From: Competibacter_A sp003527885
Lineage (GTDB): Bacteria > Pseudomonadota > Gammaproteobacteria > Competibacterales > Competibacteraceae
Direction: 5' to 3'
Length of the DNA: 64,000 nucleotides
Assembly (NCBI GenBank): GCA_035442025.1
Contig: DAORPQ010000002.1
Coordinates: 62,001 to 126,000 of the forward strand
Positions 42,388 to 51,110 of this stretch are shown here, piece after piece. Position 1 is the first letter of the stretch, and each line of letters begins with the position of its first letter. The notes under the pieces are model-generated. The model made no database searches, was not told the origin of the DNA, and was given only the letters and a program-made list of their open reading frames with translations. The position numbers and the translations under genes were made by a program.

Positions 42388-43020
42388 TCAAGCGGTCACC
42401 GCGGCGGCCATGCGCGCCATGATCGCCTTGATCCGGGCATGTTTCATTTTCATGGCCGCCTTGTTGACGATCAGCCGCGAGCTGATGTCCGCGATGTGTT
42501 CCAGCGGCGCCAAGCCGTTGGCTTTCAAGGTGTTGCCGGTATCCACCACATCGACGATGTAATCGGCCAACCCCACCAGCGGCGCCAGCTCCATCGAACC
42601 GTACAATTTGATCACTTCCACCTGCCGGCCTCGATCGGCGAAATAACGCCGGGTGGTGTTGACGAACTTGGTGGCGATACGCGGGCGGCCCGAGCGGGAA
42701 GGGCGTTCGGGGTGGCCGGCGACCATCAGCCGGCAGCGGGCGATCTTCAAGTCGAGCGGTTCGTACAACCCCTCGCCACCGTGCTCCAGCAACACATCCT
42801 TGCCGGCCACGCCCAGATCGGCGGCGCCGTATTGCACGTAGGTCGGCACGTCGGTGGCGCGGATGATGACCAGCTTCACGTCCGGCTGATCGGTGTCGAG
42901 AATCAGCTTGCGGCTGGTTTCGGGGTCGTCGGTCGGCACGATGCCCGCCGCCGCCAGCAACGGCAAGGTCTCCTTGAAAATGCGGCCCTTGGACAGGGCG
43001 ATGGTCAACGGCGCGGTCAT
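42388..43020 (-). CDS. hisG: ATP phosphoribosyltransferase, short form
   Basis: A 210-residue catalytic subunit that joins ATP and PRPP in the first step of histidine synthesis. ALSKGRIFKETLPLL at the start, DLGVAGKDVLLEHG and the PRPP-binding VDVVDTGNTLKANGL are characteristic. It lacks the ~80-residue C-terminal histidine-binding domain of long HisG, so it should need HisZ as regulatory partner; no hisZ is in this window. I use ATG 43020 (MTAPLTIALSKG); 23 in-frame codons upstream overlap the murA end. It follows murA closely. Confidence 0.95.
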   Translation of the reverse strand: MTAPLTIALSKGRIFKETLPLLAAAGIVPTDDPETSRKLILDTDQPDVKLVIIRATDVPTYVQYGAADLGVAGKDVLLEHGGEGLYEPLDLKIARCRLMVAGHPERPSRSGRPRIATKFVNTTRRYFADRGRQVEVIKLYGSMELAPLVGLADYIVDVVDTGNTLKANGLAPLEHIADISSRLIVNKAAMKMKHARIKAIMARMAAAVTA

Positions 43021-43031
43021 GATGGCGTCGG

Positions 43032-44291
43032 TCAACCGGGCGTGCGGCGGATGCGCGCGCCCAGGTGCGACAGTTTCTCCTCGATGCAATCGTAGCCGCG
43101 ATCGATGTGGTAGATGCGGTCCAGCACGGTATCGCCGTCCGCGACCAACGCCGCCAGAATCAGGCTGGCCGAGGCGCGCAAGTCGGTGGCCATCACCGGC
43201 GCGCCGGTCAGTTTGGGCACGCCGATACTGACGGCGGTGTTGCCTTCGAGCTCGATCTGCGCGCCCATGCGTTGCAGTTCGTTGACGTGCATGAAGCGGT
43301 TCTCGAAAACCGTTTCGGTGATCATGCCGACGCCGTCGGCGACGGCGTTGAGGGCCACGAACTGGGCCTGCATGTCGGTGGGGAAGGCCGGATAGGGCGC
43401 GGTGCGGATGCGGACCGCCTTGAGGCGGCGGCCGATCATATCGGCTTCGATCCAGTCGGGGCCGGTGTTGACCTGGGCGCCGGCTTCCTCCAGTTTCAGC
43501 AGCACCGCTTCCAGCGTGTCCGGGCGGGTATCCTTGACCCGGACCCGGCCGCCGGTGATCGCGCCCGCCAGCAGGTAGGTGCCGGTTTCGATGCGGTCTG
43601 GCAGCACCTGATAGTGGGTGCCGTGGAGCTGTTCGACGCCTTCGACCACCAGGGTGTCGGTGCCGGCGCCGCCGATCTTGGCGCCCATCGCGATGAGGCA
43701 GTCGGCCAAGTCGACCACTTCGGGTTCGCGGGCGGCGTTCTCGATGACGGTGGTGCCCCGCGCCAGCACGGCGGCCATCAGCAGGTTTTCGGTGCCGGTC
43801 ACCGTGACCAGATCCAGCACGATGTGCGCCCCTTTCAGGCGGTCGGCGCGGGCGCGGATGTAACCGTTCTCGACCTTGATATCGGCGCCCATCGCCTCCA
43901 GGCCCTTGATGTGCAAATTCACCGGCCGCGACCCGATGGCGCAGCCGCCCGGCAAGGAGACTTCGGCTTGCCCGAAGCGCGCCACCAGCGGACCCAACAC
44001 CAGGATCGAGGCGCGCATGGTCCGCACCAGTTCGTAGGGGGCTTGAAAGGTTCGGATGGAGCGCGGATCGACCTGGATGTTCATCCGCTCGTCCACCACC
44101 AGGTCCACGCCCATGCGGCCCAGTAGTTCCATGGTGGTGGTCACATCCTGTAAATGCGGGACATTGCTGATGATCACCGGCCCGTCGGCCAGCAGGGTGG
44201 CGGCCAGGATCGGCAACACCGCGTTCTTGGCGCCGGAAGCGCGCAGTTCGCCGTGCAACGGAACGCCGCCATTGATAATCAATTTGCTCAT
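43032..44291 (-). CDS. murA: UDP-N-acetylglucosamine 1-carboxyvinyltransferase
   Basis: A 419-residue enzyme committing UDP-GlcNAc to peptidoglycan by transfer of enolpyruvate from PEP. SGAKNAVLPILAATLL with the catalytic Lys, the PEP-reactive cysteine C117 in LPGGCAIGSRPV (fosfomycin target), and DRIETGTYLLAGAITGG are diagnostic. ATG 44291 is chosen by homology; the frame extends upstream over ibaG as a shadow. Its place between ibaG and hisG is the usual arrangement. Confidence 0.97.
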   Translation of the reverse strand: MSKLIINGGVPLHGELRASGAKNAVLPILAATLLADGPVIISNVPHLQDVTTTMELLGRMGVDLVVDERMNIQVDPRSIRTFQAPYELVRTMRASILVLGPLVARFGQAEVSLPGGCAIGSRPVNLHIKGLEAMGADIKVENGYIRARADRLKGAHIVLDLVTVTGTENLLMAAVLARGTTVIENAAREPEVVDLADCLIAMGAKIGGAGTDTLVVEGVEQLHGTHYQVLPDRIETGTYLLAGAITGGRVRVKDTRPDTLEAVLLKLEEAGAQVNTGPDWIEADMIGRRLKAVRIRTAPYPAFPTDMQAQFVALNAVADGVGMITETVFENRFMHVNELQRMGAQIELEGNTAVSIGVPKLTGAPVMATDLRASASLILAALVADGDTVLDRIYHIDRGYDCIEEKLSHLGARIRRTPG

Positions 44292-44307
44292 GGAAAGGGT
44301 TTGCCGG

Positions 44308-44553
44308 TCAGGTTGATTGCTGGCGCCAGACATCCGGCGTGTAGGTTTTGAGGGACAGGGCGTGAATTTCCTCGCGTTCCATTCGTCCCCCCAAGGCGGC
44401 GTATACCAGCCGGTGTTGTTGCAGGAGCGATTTGCCGGCGAAGTCCTGGCTGATGACCACGGCTTCGAAATGCACACCGTCAGCGCCACTGACCATGGCC
44501 CGGGCGCCGGGCAGATGCTGTTCGATCAATTTCTCGATGTCTTGGGGTTGCAT
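44308..44553 (-). CDS. ibaG: BolA-family protein IbaG (YrbA)
   Basis: An 81-residue BolA-like protein that pairs with monothiol glutaredoxins in iron-sulfur or acid-stress functions. IEKLIEQHLPGARAMVSGADGVHFEAVVIS (in parts) and the conserved FAGKSLLQQHRLVYAALG with the signature His are present. ATG 44553 is preceded by GGTGGTG at close range. The gene starts 82 bases after mlaB and ends 16 bases before murA, the standard mla-ibaG-murA order. Confidence 0.93.
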   Translation of the reverse strand: MQPQDIEKLIEQHLPGARAMVSGADGVHFEAVVISQDFAGKSLLQQHRLVYAALGGRMEREEIHALSLKTYTPDVWRQQST

Positions 44554-44635
44554 GGCACCACCGAAGGTAAGGGTTCCAGGACTGAAAGCGGCGGGTCGGT
44601 TGACCGGAAAAACGCTCGCTCGACAGGACGGTTTT

Positions 44636-44932
44636 TCACGCGCCGGGCAGCAGCGTTTCCAGGTCGACAACTTCGATGATCGCCCGCATTTGCGCCGGAA
44701 TGTTGGTGAAAAGCAGCGCCTGCTGGCGCTGCCGGGCCTCGCGCAGCCATTCCACCAACAGCGCCACGCCCGCGCTGTTGGAGCGGCGCACGCCGCCCAA
44801 ATCGATGCGCAAGACCGATTCGTCGAGCAGCGGCGTTTCGGCGCGCGCCCACAGCTCCGCGACCGAATCGAAACCCAGGTCGCCGCGAACCCGCAGCGTG
44901 TCGCCGACGCGTTCCGCCGTTGCGGTAGCCAT
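44636..44932 (-). CDS. mlaB: STAS-domain protein MlaB
   Basis: A 98-residue STAS-domain protein, the cytoplasmic accessory subunit of the MlaFEDB phospholipid transporter. VLRIDLGGVRRSNSAGVALLVEWL is the STAS core (given in parts), with a serine at the position of the functional threonine of E. coli MlaB. The sequence is otherwise divergent, as usual for MlaB, so the assignment leans on its place between mlaC and ibaG. It overlaps mlaC by one base. Confidence 0.9.
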   Translation of the reverse strand: MATATAERVGDTLRVRGDLGFDSVAELWARAETPLLDESVLRIDLGGVRRSNSAGVALLVEWLREARQRQQALLFTNIPAQMRAIIEVVDLETLLPGA

Positions 44933-45537
44933 CAGCGGGCGGGCCGCGCGTTGCGCTGGCGCAGGTCGGCGATCACCGCGTCCATGCCGCTGGCGCGAAT
45001 CCGGTCGGCGAACGTGCCGCGGTAACTGGTGACCAAGCTGACGCCATCGACGGTCACATCGTAAACTTTCCAGGCGTCGCCGCCGCGATGCATGTTGTAG
45101 TTGATCTGAATCGGTTGGCCGGTTTTGGGTCGGACCTCGGTTTTGACCGTCGCCTCATCGCCGGCCGGCGCGCCGGCTTGCGGCAGCGGATGGATGGGCT
45201 CGTTGGAGTATTCCAGCAGCGCCTTGGCGTAGGTCCGCACCAGCAGCGTGCGAAACTCTTCGGTGAACTGGCCGCGCTGTTCGGGAGTGGCCTGTTGCCA
45301 GGCCCGGCCCAACACCCAGCGCGACATCAGTTCAAAATCGAAATTCGGCAACACGATCCGGTTGACCAGCTCGTAAATCCGGCTCGGCTCGCGCTCGATG
45401 GCGGCCCGGTTCGCGCGCAGGGCCTCCAGCATCCGCGTCGAGGTGTCCTGGACGACCGCCTCGGGCGGCGCGGCGGCATGGGCCGAGCCGCAGCCCAGGG
45501 CCAGTAACAGCAGACAGAGGGCGATACTACGTCTCAT
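44932..45537 (-). CDS. mlaC: periplasmic phospholipid-binding protein MlaC
   Basis: A 201-residue periplasmic carrier that shuttles phospholipid between the outer-membrane MlaA complex and MlaFEDB. The signal peptide MRRSIALCLLLLALGCGSAHA is followed by the mature start APPEAVVQDTSTRMLEAL. IVLPNFDFELMSRWVLGRAW, EEFRTLLVRTYAKALLEY and WKVYDVTVDGVSLV are typical of MlaC. The gap to mlaD is 78 bases. No mlaA gene is in this window. Confidence 0.95.
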   Translation of the reverse strand: MRRSIALCLLLLALGCGSAHAAAPPEAVVQDTSTRMLEALRANRAAIEREPSRIYELVNRIVLPNFDFELMSRWVLGRAWQQATPEQRGQFTEEFRTLLVRTYAKALLEYSNEPIHPLPQAGAPAGDEATVKTEVRPKTGQPIQINYNMHRGGDAWKVYDVTVDGVSLVTSYRGTFADRIRASGMDAVIADLRQRNARPAR

Positions 45538-45615
45538 GGTGCAACGACTCCTAGGGGGTCAATGGTGCGGCCGGACGGTTTCGGCTGACGGAGAAACGGC
45601 TTGGCGCGCGGGAAC

Positions 45616-46095
45616 TCAAGGCGTCTTGGCCGGCGGCTCGCGCGAGGCGGCGTCGGTGAACATCCGGCCGATCAGTTTCTCCAGCACCAGCGCCGACTGC
45701 GTGAGCTTCAAAGCGCTACCGTTCTTGAGATGATCGTCCATGCCGCCCGGTTCCAGGCCGACATATTGCTCCCCCAGCAAACCGGAGGTGAGGATGCTGG
45801 CGCTCGAATCCGCCGGCAAGCGATCGTACTGGGGTTCGATGGACAGCGTGACCAGCGCTTCGAAGCGTTGGGGGTCCAGGTCGATGCCGGTCACGCGGCC
45901 GATCCGCACGCCGGCCAGGGTGACCGGCGCACGGATTTTGAGACCGCCGATGTTCTCGAAACGGGCCGTCACCCGATAGCCTTTGTCTTCGCCGATGCTG
46001 GCGATATCGCTGACTTTGAGCGCCAGCAGCAGAAAGGCCGCCAACCCCAGGGCGACGAAAATGCCCACCATGAGTTCCAAATGCTTTTGACGCAT
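45616..46095 (-). CDS. mlaD: MCE-domain protein MlaD
   Basis: A 159-residue inner-membrane-anchored MCE protein whose hexamer forms the periplasmic channel of MlaFEDB. It has one N-terminal helix (~8-28, LMVGIFVALGLAAFLLLALKV) and an MCE domain with FENIGGLKIRAPVTLAGVRIG (in parts) and TSGLLGEQYVGLEPG. I use ATG 46095, two bases after the mlaE stop, rather than a TTG at 46104. The tail after LEKLIGRMF is short and Pro-rich. Confidence 0.95.
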   Translation of the reverse strand: MRQKHLELMVGIFVALGLAAFLLLALKVSDIASIGEDKGYRVTARFENIGGLKIRAPVTLAGVRIGRVTGIDLDPQRFEALVTLSIEPQYDRLPADSSASILTSGLLGEQYVGLEPGGMDDHLKNGSALKLTQSALVLEKLIGRMFTDAASREPPAKTP

Positions 46096-46097
46096 GA

Positions 46098-46883
46098 TCA
46101 CCAAGCTCCAAACATCAGGGCGGTCAGCAGAAAATCCCAGCCCAGCACCGACAGCGAGGTGACCACCACGGTTTGGGTGGTGGCGAGACTGACCCCCCCC
46201 GAGGTCGGTTGCGCCTCGTAACCCTCGAACAGAGCGATCCAGTTGGCCAGAACCGCGAAGACGAGGCTTTTGATGACCACCCCGTTACCGATATCTTCCC
46301 ACAACAAGACTCTCGCTTGCATTTGCGCCCAGAACGCGCCGCCGTCCACGCCCAGCTGCACCACGGACACCAGATAACCGCCCAGGATGCCGACCGCCGT
46401 GAAAATGGCCGTCAGCAAGGGCACCGCGATGAACCCGGCCAAAAAGCGCGGCGCCAGCACCCGCACGAAAGGGTCGACCGCCATCATCTGCATGCTGGCC
46501 AGTTGCTCGGTGGCTTTCATCAGCCCGATTTCGGCGGTCAGCGCCGAGCCGGCCCGGCCGGCGTAGAGCAACGCGGTCAGCACCGGCCCCAGCTCCCGGA
46601 CCAACGAGAGCGCCACCACCGTGCCGAGCGACGAGGTGGCGCCGAAATCCACCAGATTGGCATAGCCCTGCAAGCCCAGCACCATGCCGACGAACAGCCC
46701 CGACACCAGGATGATCGGCAGGGACAACACGCCGACCGCGTGCAGTTGTCTGACCAGCAGGCCGGGGCGTTGGAACAGGAAGACCAGTGCCCCCAACAGG
46801 CGCAAAAAGAACAGGTTGGCCCGCCCCAGCGCGGTCAGTCTATCCAGGACGAACCGCCCTAGATTCTCCAGGGCAGCCGTCAT
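46098..46883 (-). CDS. mlaE: MlaE phospholipid transporter permease
   Basis: A 261-residue permease of the MlaE family with about six hydrophobic segments. VGMVLGLQGYANLVDFGA, LVRELGPVLTALLYAGRAGSALTAEIG (in parts; the conserved E-L-G-P coupling region) and AVDPFVRVLAPRFLAG are signatures. ATG 46883 overlaps the mlaF stop (ATGA). A frame extending upstream runs antisense-like through mlaF in another phase and is not used. Confidence 0.95.
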   Translation of the reverse strand: MTAALENLGRFVLDRLTALGRANLFFLRLLGALVFLFQRPGLLVRQLHAVGVLSLPIILVSGLFVGMVLGLQGYANLVDFGATSSLGTVVALSLVRELGPVLTALLYAGRAGSALTAEIGLMKATEQLASMQMMAVDPFVRVLAPRFLAGFIAVPLLTAIFTAVGILGGYLVSVVQLGVDGGAFWAQMQARVLLWEDIGNGVVIKSLVFAVLANWIALFEGYEAQPTSGGVSLATTQTVVVTSLSVLGWDFLLTALMFGAW

Positions 46884-47728
46884 GCCGGGACCCGCAACAG
46901 CAAATCGGTTTCGTAAGGCGGCGCCGGATAGTGGAACGACATCGGCCCATCCGGCAGGGCGTGCATAAACTGGTCGACCCAGGGCGAGGTCGAGCGGCCC
47001 AGTTCCTCGGGGGTGCCGTGTTCCACGACATGGCCATCGGAGATCAGGTACAGGTGATCGGCGATGGCGGCGGTTTCCTTGACGTCGTGCGAGACGATGA
47101 TGCTGGTGAGGCAAAGGGCGTCGTTCAGGGTGCGGATCAGCCTGGTCAACACGCCCATGGAAATCGGGTCCTGACCGGCGAAAGGTTCGTCGTAGAGGAC
47201 GATCATCGGATCGAGCGCGATGGCCCGAGCCAGCGCCACCCGGCGCGCCATGCCGCCGGATAGCTCCGCCGGCATCAGAGAGCGAGCGCCGCGCAAGCCG
47301 ACCGCTTCCAGCTTCATCAACACCAGGGTATAAATCAACGCTTCGGAGAGCCGGGTATGTTCCCGCAAGGGAAAAGCCACGTTGTCGAACACGCTCAAGT
47401 CGGTGAACAGCGCGCCGCTTTGAAAGAGCATCCCCATGCGTTTTCGCAACTGGTAAAGCTCCCGGCGTCCGAGTTCGGGAACGCGCAAGCCGTCCACTTC
47501 GATCAGGCCGGCGTCGGGGCGGATCTGACCGCCGATCAGCCGCAGCAGCGTCGTTTTGCCGGTGCCGCTCGGCCCCATGATGGCGGTCACCTTGCCGCGC
47601 GGGATGTCGAGGTTCACGTCCTGAAAAATGACGCGGTCGCCGCGGCGGAAGGACAAGCCGCGCACGGTCACGAGCTGGCCGTTACAAGGCGGCGGTGCGG
47701 CAACGGAGTCTGAAGCGCTGGGAAGCAT
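46880..47728 (-). CDS. mlaF: MlaF phospholipid transporter ATPase
   Basis: A 282-residue ABC ATPase powering MlaFEDB. Walker A is GPSGTGKTT, the signature motif reads LSGGMARRVALARA, Walker B is MIVLYDEPF, and the switch histidine is in IVSHDVKE. KRMGMLFQSGALFTDLSVFDNVAFPLREHT (in parts) is specific for MlaF. The C-terminal extension PWVDQFMHALPDGPMSFHYP is also family-like. I place the start at ATG 47728; a TTG at 47818 would add 30 residues not seen in homologues. It is the first gene of the leftward mla-ibaG-murA-his run. Confidence 0.95.
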   Translation of the reverse strand: MLPSASDSVAAPPPCNGQLVTVRGLSFRRGDRVIFQDVNLDIPRGKVTAIMGPSGTGKTTLLRLIGGQIRPDAGLIEVDGLRVPELGRRELYQLRKRMGMLFQSGALFTDLSVFDNVAFPLREHTRLSEALIYTLVLMKLEAVGLRGARSLMPAELSGGMARRVALARAIALDPMIVLYDEPFAGQDPISMGVLTRLIRTLNDALCLTSIIVSHDVKETAAIADHLYLISDGHVVEHGTPEELGRSTSPWVDQFMHALPDGPMSFHYPAPPYETDLLLRVPA

Positions 47729-48082
47729 TCCGAAAGAAAATAACGGGTCGATGACGTGAATGGAGTTGGCGACGGCACGGGTTGTCGGCAGGGCGGGAAG
47801 GCGGTAGTTTCCGGCCAAGCCACCCGCAAGTCAATTCGCCATCGTTTTAATTTGCCGACGCCCGAACGAACAGGCTTGGCAATTTCCGCCGGATGTGACT
47901 ATCTTTAAAAGTCATGCGGACCCGCTTGCGACCTCAAGCGCAGGATTCTCTCCGGCGACAGCTTTCCTCAAGCGCTTTCCCGGTTCCAAGGACTGGCGCG
48001 GGCGGCTTGGGACGATCGGCGCCGCGCTGGACTCGGGTCGGTTCGATGTTCACCCAACCACAGCTACAACGAAGGTAGGATC
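47729..48082. other. 354-bp divergent region between mlaF and ppdK
   Basis: No gene is supported here. The region must hold the promoters for the leftward mla operon and the rightward ppdK. A candidate for ppdK is annotated separately at 47876-47905. The ribosome site of ppdK is weak (GGTAGGAT just before the ATG). Confidence 0.45.
47876..47905 (+). promoter_or_regulatory. candidate sigma-70 promoter for ppdK
   Basis: TTGGCA (47876-47881) and TATCTT (47900-47905) separated by 18 bases, lying ~180 bases before the ppdK start. The matches are 5 of 6 and 4 of 6 to consensus, so this is a plausible but unproven promoter. Confidence 0.35.
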
Positions 48083-50836
48083 ATGGCGAAAAAGTATATT
48101 TACAAGTACACCGAAGGGGACGGCAAAAACAAAATGCTGCTGGGCGGCAAGGGCGCCAACCTCTGCGAAATGACCCAGATTGGCCTAAAAGTGCCGCCGG
48201 GTTTCGTGATCACCACCGAAGCCTGTCTGGACTACATCGCCAACAACCGCCTGCCCGACGGGCTCATGGACAGCGTGCGCCAGAACATGACGTGGCTGGA
48301 GCAGGAAACCGGCAAGCAGTTCGGCGGCGCGGCCAACCCCCTGCTGGTGTCGGTGCGCTCCGGCTCCGCCATGTCCATGCCGGGCATGATGGACACCATC
48401 CTCAACCTCGGTTTGAACGAAACCACGCTGGCCGGCTTGATCAAGCTGACCGGCAACGAGCGCTTCGGCTACGACGCTTACCGCCGTTTCATCCAGCTGT
48501 TCGGCAAGATCGCGCTGGGCGTCGCCGACGAGAAGTTCGACGAGCACTTTGAAGCGATCAAGCGCCGTGCGGGCGTCAAGGTCGATTTGGGCCTGAGCGC
48601 CAACGATCTGAAAGAGATCGGCCAACTGTTCCTGCAAGTCGTGCAGAAAGAAACCGGTCGGCCGTTCCCGCAAGACCCCTACGAGCAGTTGGAGCTGGCG
48701 GTCAAGGCGGTGTTCAACTCCTGGATGGGCCAGCGCGCGGTCGATTACCGCCGCGAGTTCAAGATCACCCCGGAGATGGCCAACGGCACGGCGGTCAACG
48801 TCGTGACCATGGTGTTCGGCAACATGGGCAACGACTGCTCCACCGGCGTCGGTTTCACCCGCGACCCCGGCACCGGCGAGAACGTGATGTACGGCGAATA
48901 CCTGGTCAACGCCCAGGGCGAAGACGTGGTGGCCGGCATCCGTACCCCCAAGCCGGTGTTGGAGATGAAAAACGAAATGCCGGACCTGTTCCGGCAGCTG
49001 GTCGAGCTGCGCAACAAGCTGGAAGGCCACTACCACGAAGTGCAGGACTACGAGTACACCATCGAAAAGGGCGTGCTCTATTGCCTGCAAACCCGCAACG
49101 GCAAGATGAACGCCGCCGCGATGGTGCGCAGTTCGGTGGAGATGGCCAACGAGGGCTTGATCAGTCGCGAAAAAGCCTTGCTGCGCATCGATCCCGAGTC
49201 GCTGGAACAGATGATGTTCCCGCAGCTCGACCCGAAACATAAGGTGGCGCCCGCGGCCCAGGGCATGGGCGCGTCCCCTGGCGCGTCCTCCGGCAAGATC
49301 GTGTTCGACGCCGACACGGCGGTCAAGCGTGGCCGCGGCAACGGCGAGAACATCATTCTGGTGCGCGAAGAGACCAAGCCGGAAGACATTCACGGCTTCT
49401 TCGCGGCGGTCGGCATTCTCACCAGTCGCGGCGGCAAAACCTCGCACGCGGCGGTGGTGGCGCGCGGCATGGGCAAGCCCTGCGTGGTCGGCGCGGAAGA
49501 CATCCATGTGAACGTCCACCAGCGCCAGGCGGTCATCGGCGATGTGGTGCTGCACGAAGGCGACGTGGTGACCATCGACGGCGGCACCGGCCGGGTGTAT
49601 CTGGGCGAAGTGCCGACGGTCGAGCCGGAGTTCACCCCGGAACTGCGCACCCTGCTGAGCTGGGCCGACGAGATCGCCACCCTCAAGGTGATGGCCAACG
49701 CCGATACCCCGGACGCCGCCCAGCGCGCCTCCAACTACGGCGCGATGGGCATCGGCCTGTGCCGTACCGAGCGCATGTTCAACGCCAAGGAGCGTCTCCC
49801 CATCGTGCTGGAGATGATCCTGGCCGAGACCACCGAGGACCGCGAGGCGGCGCTGGCCAAGCTGCTGCCGATGCAGCGCAGCGACTTCAAGGAGATCCTG
49901 CGGGTCATGGCCCCGCGCCCGGTGACGATCCGCTTGCTCGACCCGCCGATCCACGAGTTCCTGCCCTCCGAGCAGACCCTGGTGGACGACATCGAGCACC
50001 TGCGCCACCTGCGCCAGACCGCGCAGGGCCTGGAGGCGATCAGCCAGCTTCTGGCGCAGGCCAACCCCAAGGCGGTCGAGCAACTCGGCATTTTGAACGA
50101 CAGCCACTTGGTCTCTGACGTGCTGGCCAAGAAGGAAGAAATCTTGCAGAAGGCTCGCGCCCTGCACGAGATCAACCCGATGCTGGGCCATCGCGGCGTC
50201 CGCCTGGGCCTGACCTATCCCGAAATCTACAAGATGCAGATTCGCGCCATTTTGGAAGCGGCGGCGGAATGCATCCAGGAGAAGATCAACGTCCACCCGG
50301 AAATCATGGTGCCCCAGGTCTGCACCGTGGAGGAGCTCAAACGGGTCAAGGCGCTGGTCGACGAGGTGCTGCCGCAGGTCGAGGCCAAATACGCGGTCAA
50401 GGTGCATTTCGAGTTCGGCACCATGATGGAGGTGGTGCGGGCCTGCCTGCGCGCCGAGGAGATCGCCGGCGTGGCCGAATTCTTCTCCTTCGGCACCAAC
50501 GACTTGACCCAGGCCACCTTCTCCTTCTCGCGCGAGGACGCCGAGAACAAGTTCCTGCCGTTCTACAATTCGGCCGGCATCCTCAAGGACAATCCGTTCG
50601 AGGCGCTGGATACGGCCGGCGTCGGCCAGTTGATGTCGTTCGCGGTGACCAACGGCCGCAAGACCCGCAACGGACTCAAGGTCGGTATCTGCGGCGAGCA
50701 GGGCGGCCACCCGCGCTCGATGCGGTTCTGCCACTACGCCAATCTGACCTACGTGTCCTGCTCCTCGCCGCGCGTACCCATCGCGCGGCTGGCGGCGGCG
50801 CACGCCAAGCTGCTGGAGGGAGATTACCGGCCTTAA
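48083..50836 (+). CDS. ppdK: pyruvate, phosphate dikinase
   Basis: A 917-residue enzyme that interconverts pyruvate, ATP and phosphate with PEP, AMP and pyrophosphate. The N-terminal ATP-grasp part begins KYIYKYTEGDGKNKMLLGGKGANLCEM in fragments. The swivelling phosphohistidine domain has GGKTSHAAVVARGMGKP with catalytic H455. The C-terminal PEP/pyruvate TIM barrel has GIGLCRTERMF and FFSFGTNDLTQATF, and ends with GICGEQGGHP carrying the catalytic cysteine. Length is as in bacterial PPDKs. It is monocistronic with a terminator 60 bases downstream. It makes PEP for gluconeogenesis or glycogen and for the regulatory PTS encoded in this window. Confidence 0.97.
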   Translation: MAKKYIYKYTEGDGKNKMLLGGKGANLCEMTQIGLKVPPGFVITTEACLDYIANNRLPDGLMDSVRQNMTWLEQETGKQFGGAANPLLVSVRSGSAMSMPGMMDTILNLGLNETTLAGLIKLTGNERFGYDAYRRFIQLFGKIALGVADEKFDEHFEAIKRRAGVKVDLGLSANDLKEIGQLFLQVVQKETGRPFPQDPYEQLELAVKAVFNSWMGQRAVDYRREFKITPEMANGTAVNVVTMVFGNMGNDCSTGVGFTRDPGTGENVMYGEYLVNAQGEDVVAGIRTPKPVLEMKNEMPDLFRQLVELRNKLEGHYHEVQDYEYTIEKGVLYCLQTRNGKMNAAAMVRSSVEMANEGLISREKALLRIDPESLEQMMFPQLDPKHKVAPAAQGMGASPGASSGKIVFDADTAVKRGRGNGENIILVREETKPEDIHGFFAAVGILTSRGGKTSHAAVVARGMGKPCVVGAEDIHVNVHQRQAVIGDVVLHEGDVVTIDGGTGRVYLGEVPTVEPEFTPELRTLLSWADEIATLKVMANADTPDAAQRASNYGAMGIGLCRTERMFNAKERLPIVLEMILAETTEDREAALAKLLPMQRSDFKEILRVMAPRPVTIRLLDPPIHEFLPSEQTLVDDIEHLRHLRQTAQGLEAISQLLAQANPKAVEQLGILNDSHLVSDVLAKKEEILQKARALHEINPMLGHRGVRLGLTYPEIYKMQIRAILEAAAECIQEKINVHPEIMVPQVCTVEELKRVKALVDEVLPQVEAKYAVKVHFEFGTMMEVVRACLRAEEIAGVAEFFSFGTNDLTQATFSFSREDAENKFLPFYNSAGILKDNPFEALDTAGVGQLMSFAVTNGRKTRNGLKVGICGEQGGHPRSMRFCHYANLTYVSCSSPRVPIARLAAAHAKLLEGDYRP

Positions 50837-50851
50837 GGCGCTTTAGCCGGC

Positions 50852-50876
50852 GAGCGGCGCGAATTTCGCGCCGCTC
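50852..50876 (+). repeat. 12-bp perfect inverted repeat after ppdK
   Basis: GAGCGGCGCGAA and TTCGCGCCGCTC separated by one T, 15 bases downstream of the ppdK stop. There is no T run, so it is more likely a 3'-end stabilising hairpin or protein-binding palindrome than a terminator by itself. Confidence 0.6.
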
Positions 50877-50898
50877 ACATGAGGTATTTGTACTAGGG

Positions 50899-50921
50899 AG
50901 GGCGGCTTCGGCTGCCCTTTT
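50899..50921 (+). terminator. intrinsic terminator of ppdK
   Basis: Stem GGGCGGC (50900-50906) with GCTGCCC (50911-50917), one G-T pair, closed by a very stable TTCG tetraloop and followed by TTTT (50918-50921). A classical terminator; the remaining ~190 bases to the next gene hold no recognisable feature except its ribosome site. Confidence 0.85.
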
Positions 50922-51110
50922 GCAATTTCCTGTCGTTCTGTGGTCTGCCGAATCGATTTGGATGCCGCCGCCGGTTCACCAGTCCGCCGACATCCTCGGG
51001 AAAATGGGATGACGCCCGAACGAAAATCGCTGGTCCGGGCCTAAGCGGGCGTGGTGCAATAGGGTTTGGTGCGTTCGGAATTAGTGATTACGGGCTAAAG
51101 AGAGGTTTCC

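Noticed and set aside
48185..50803. An 872-codon frame antisense to ppdK
   Set aside because: It is rich in His, Arg, Gln and Leu as expected for the complement of a strongly G+C-biased gene, with no motif or start signal, while the plus strand encodes an intact PPDK.
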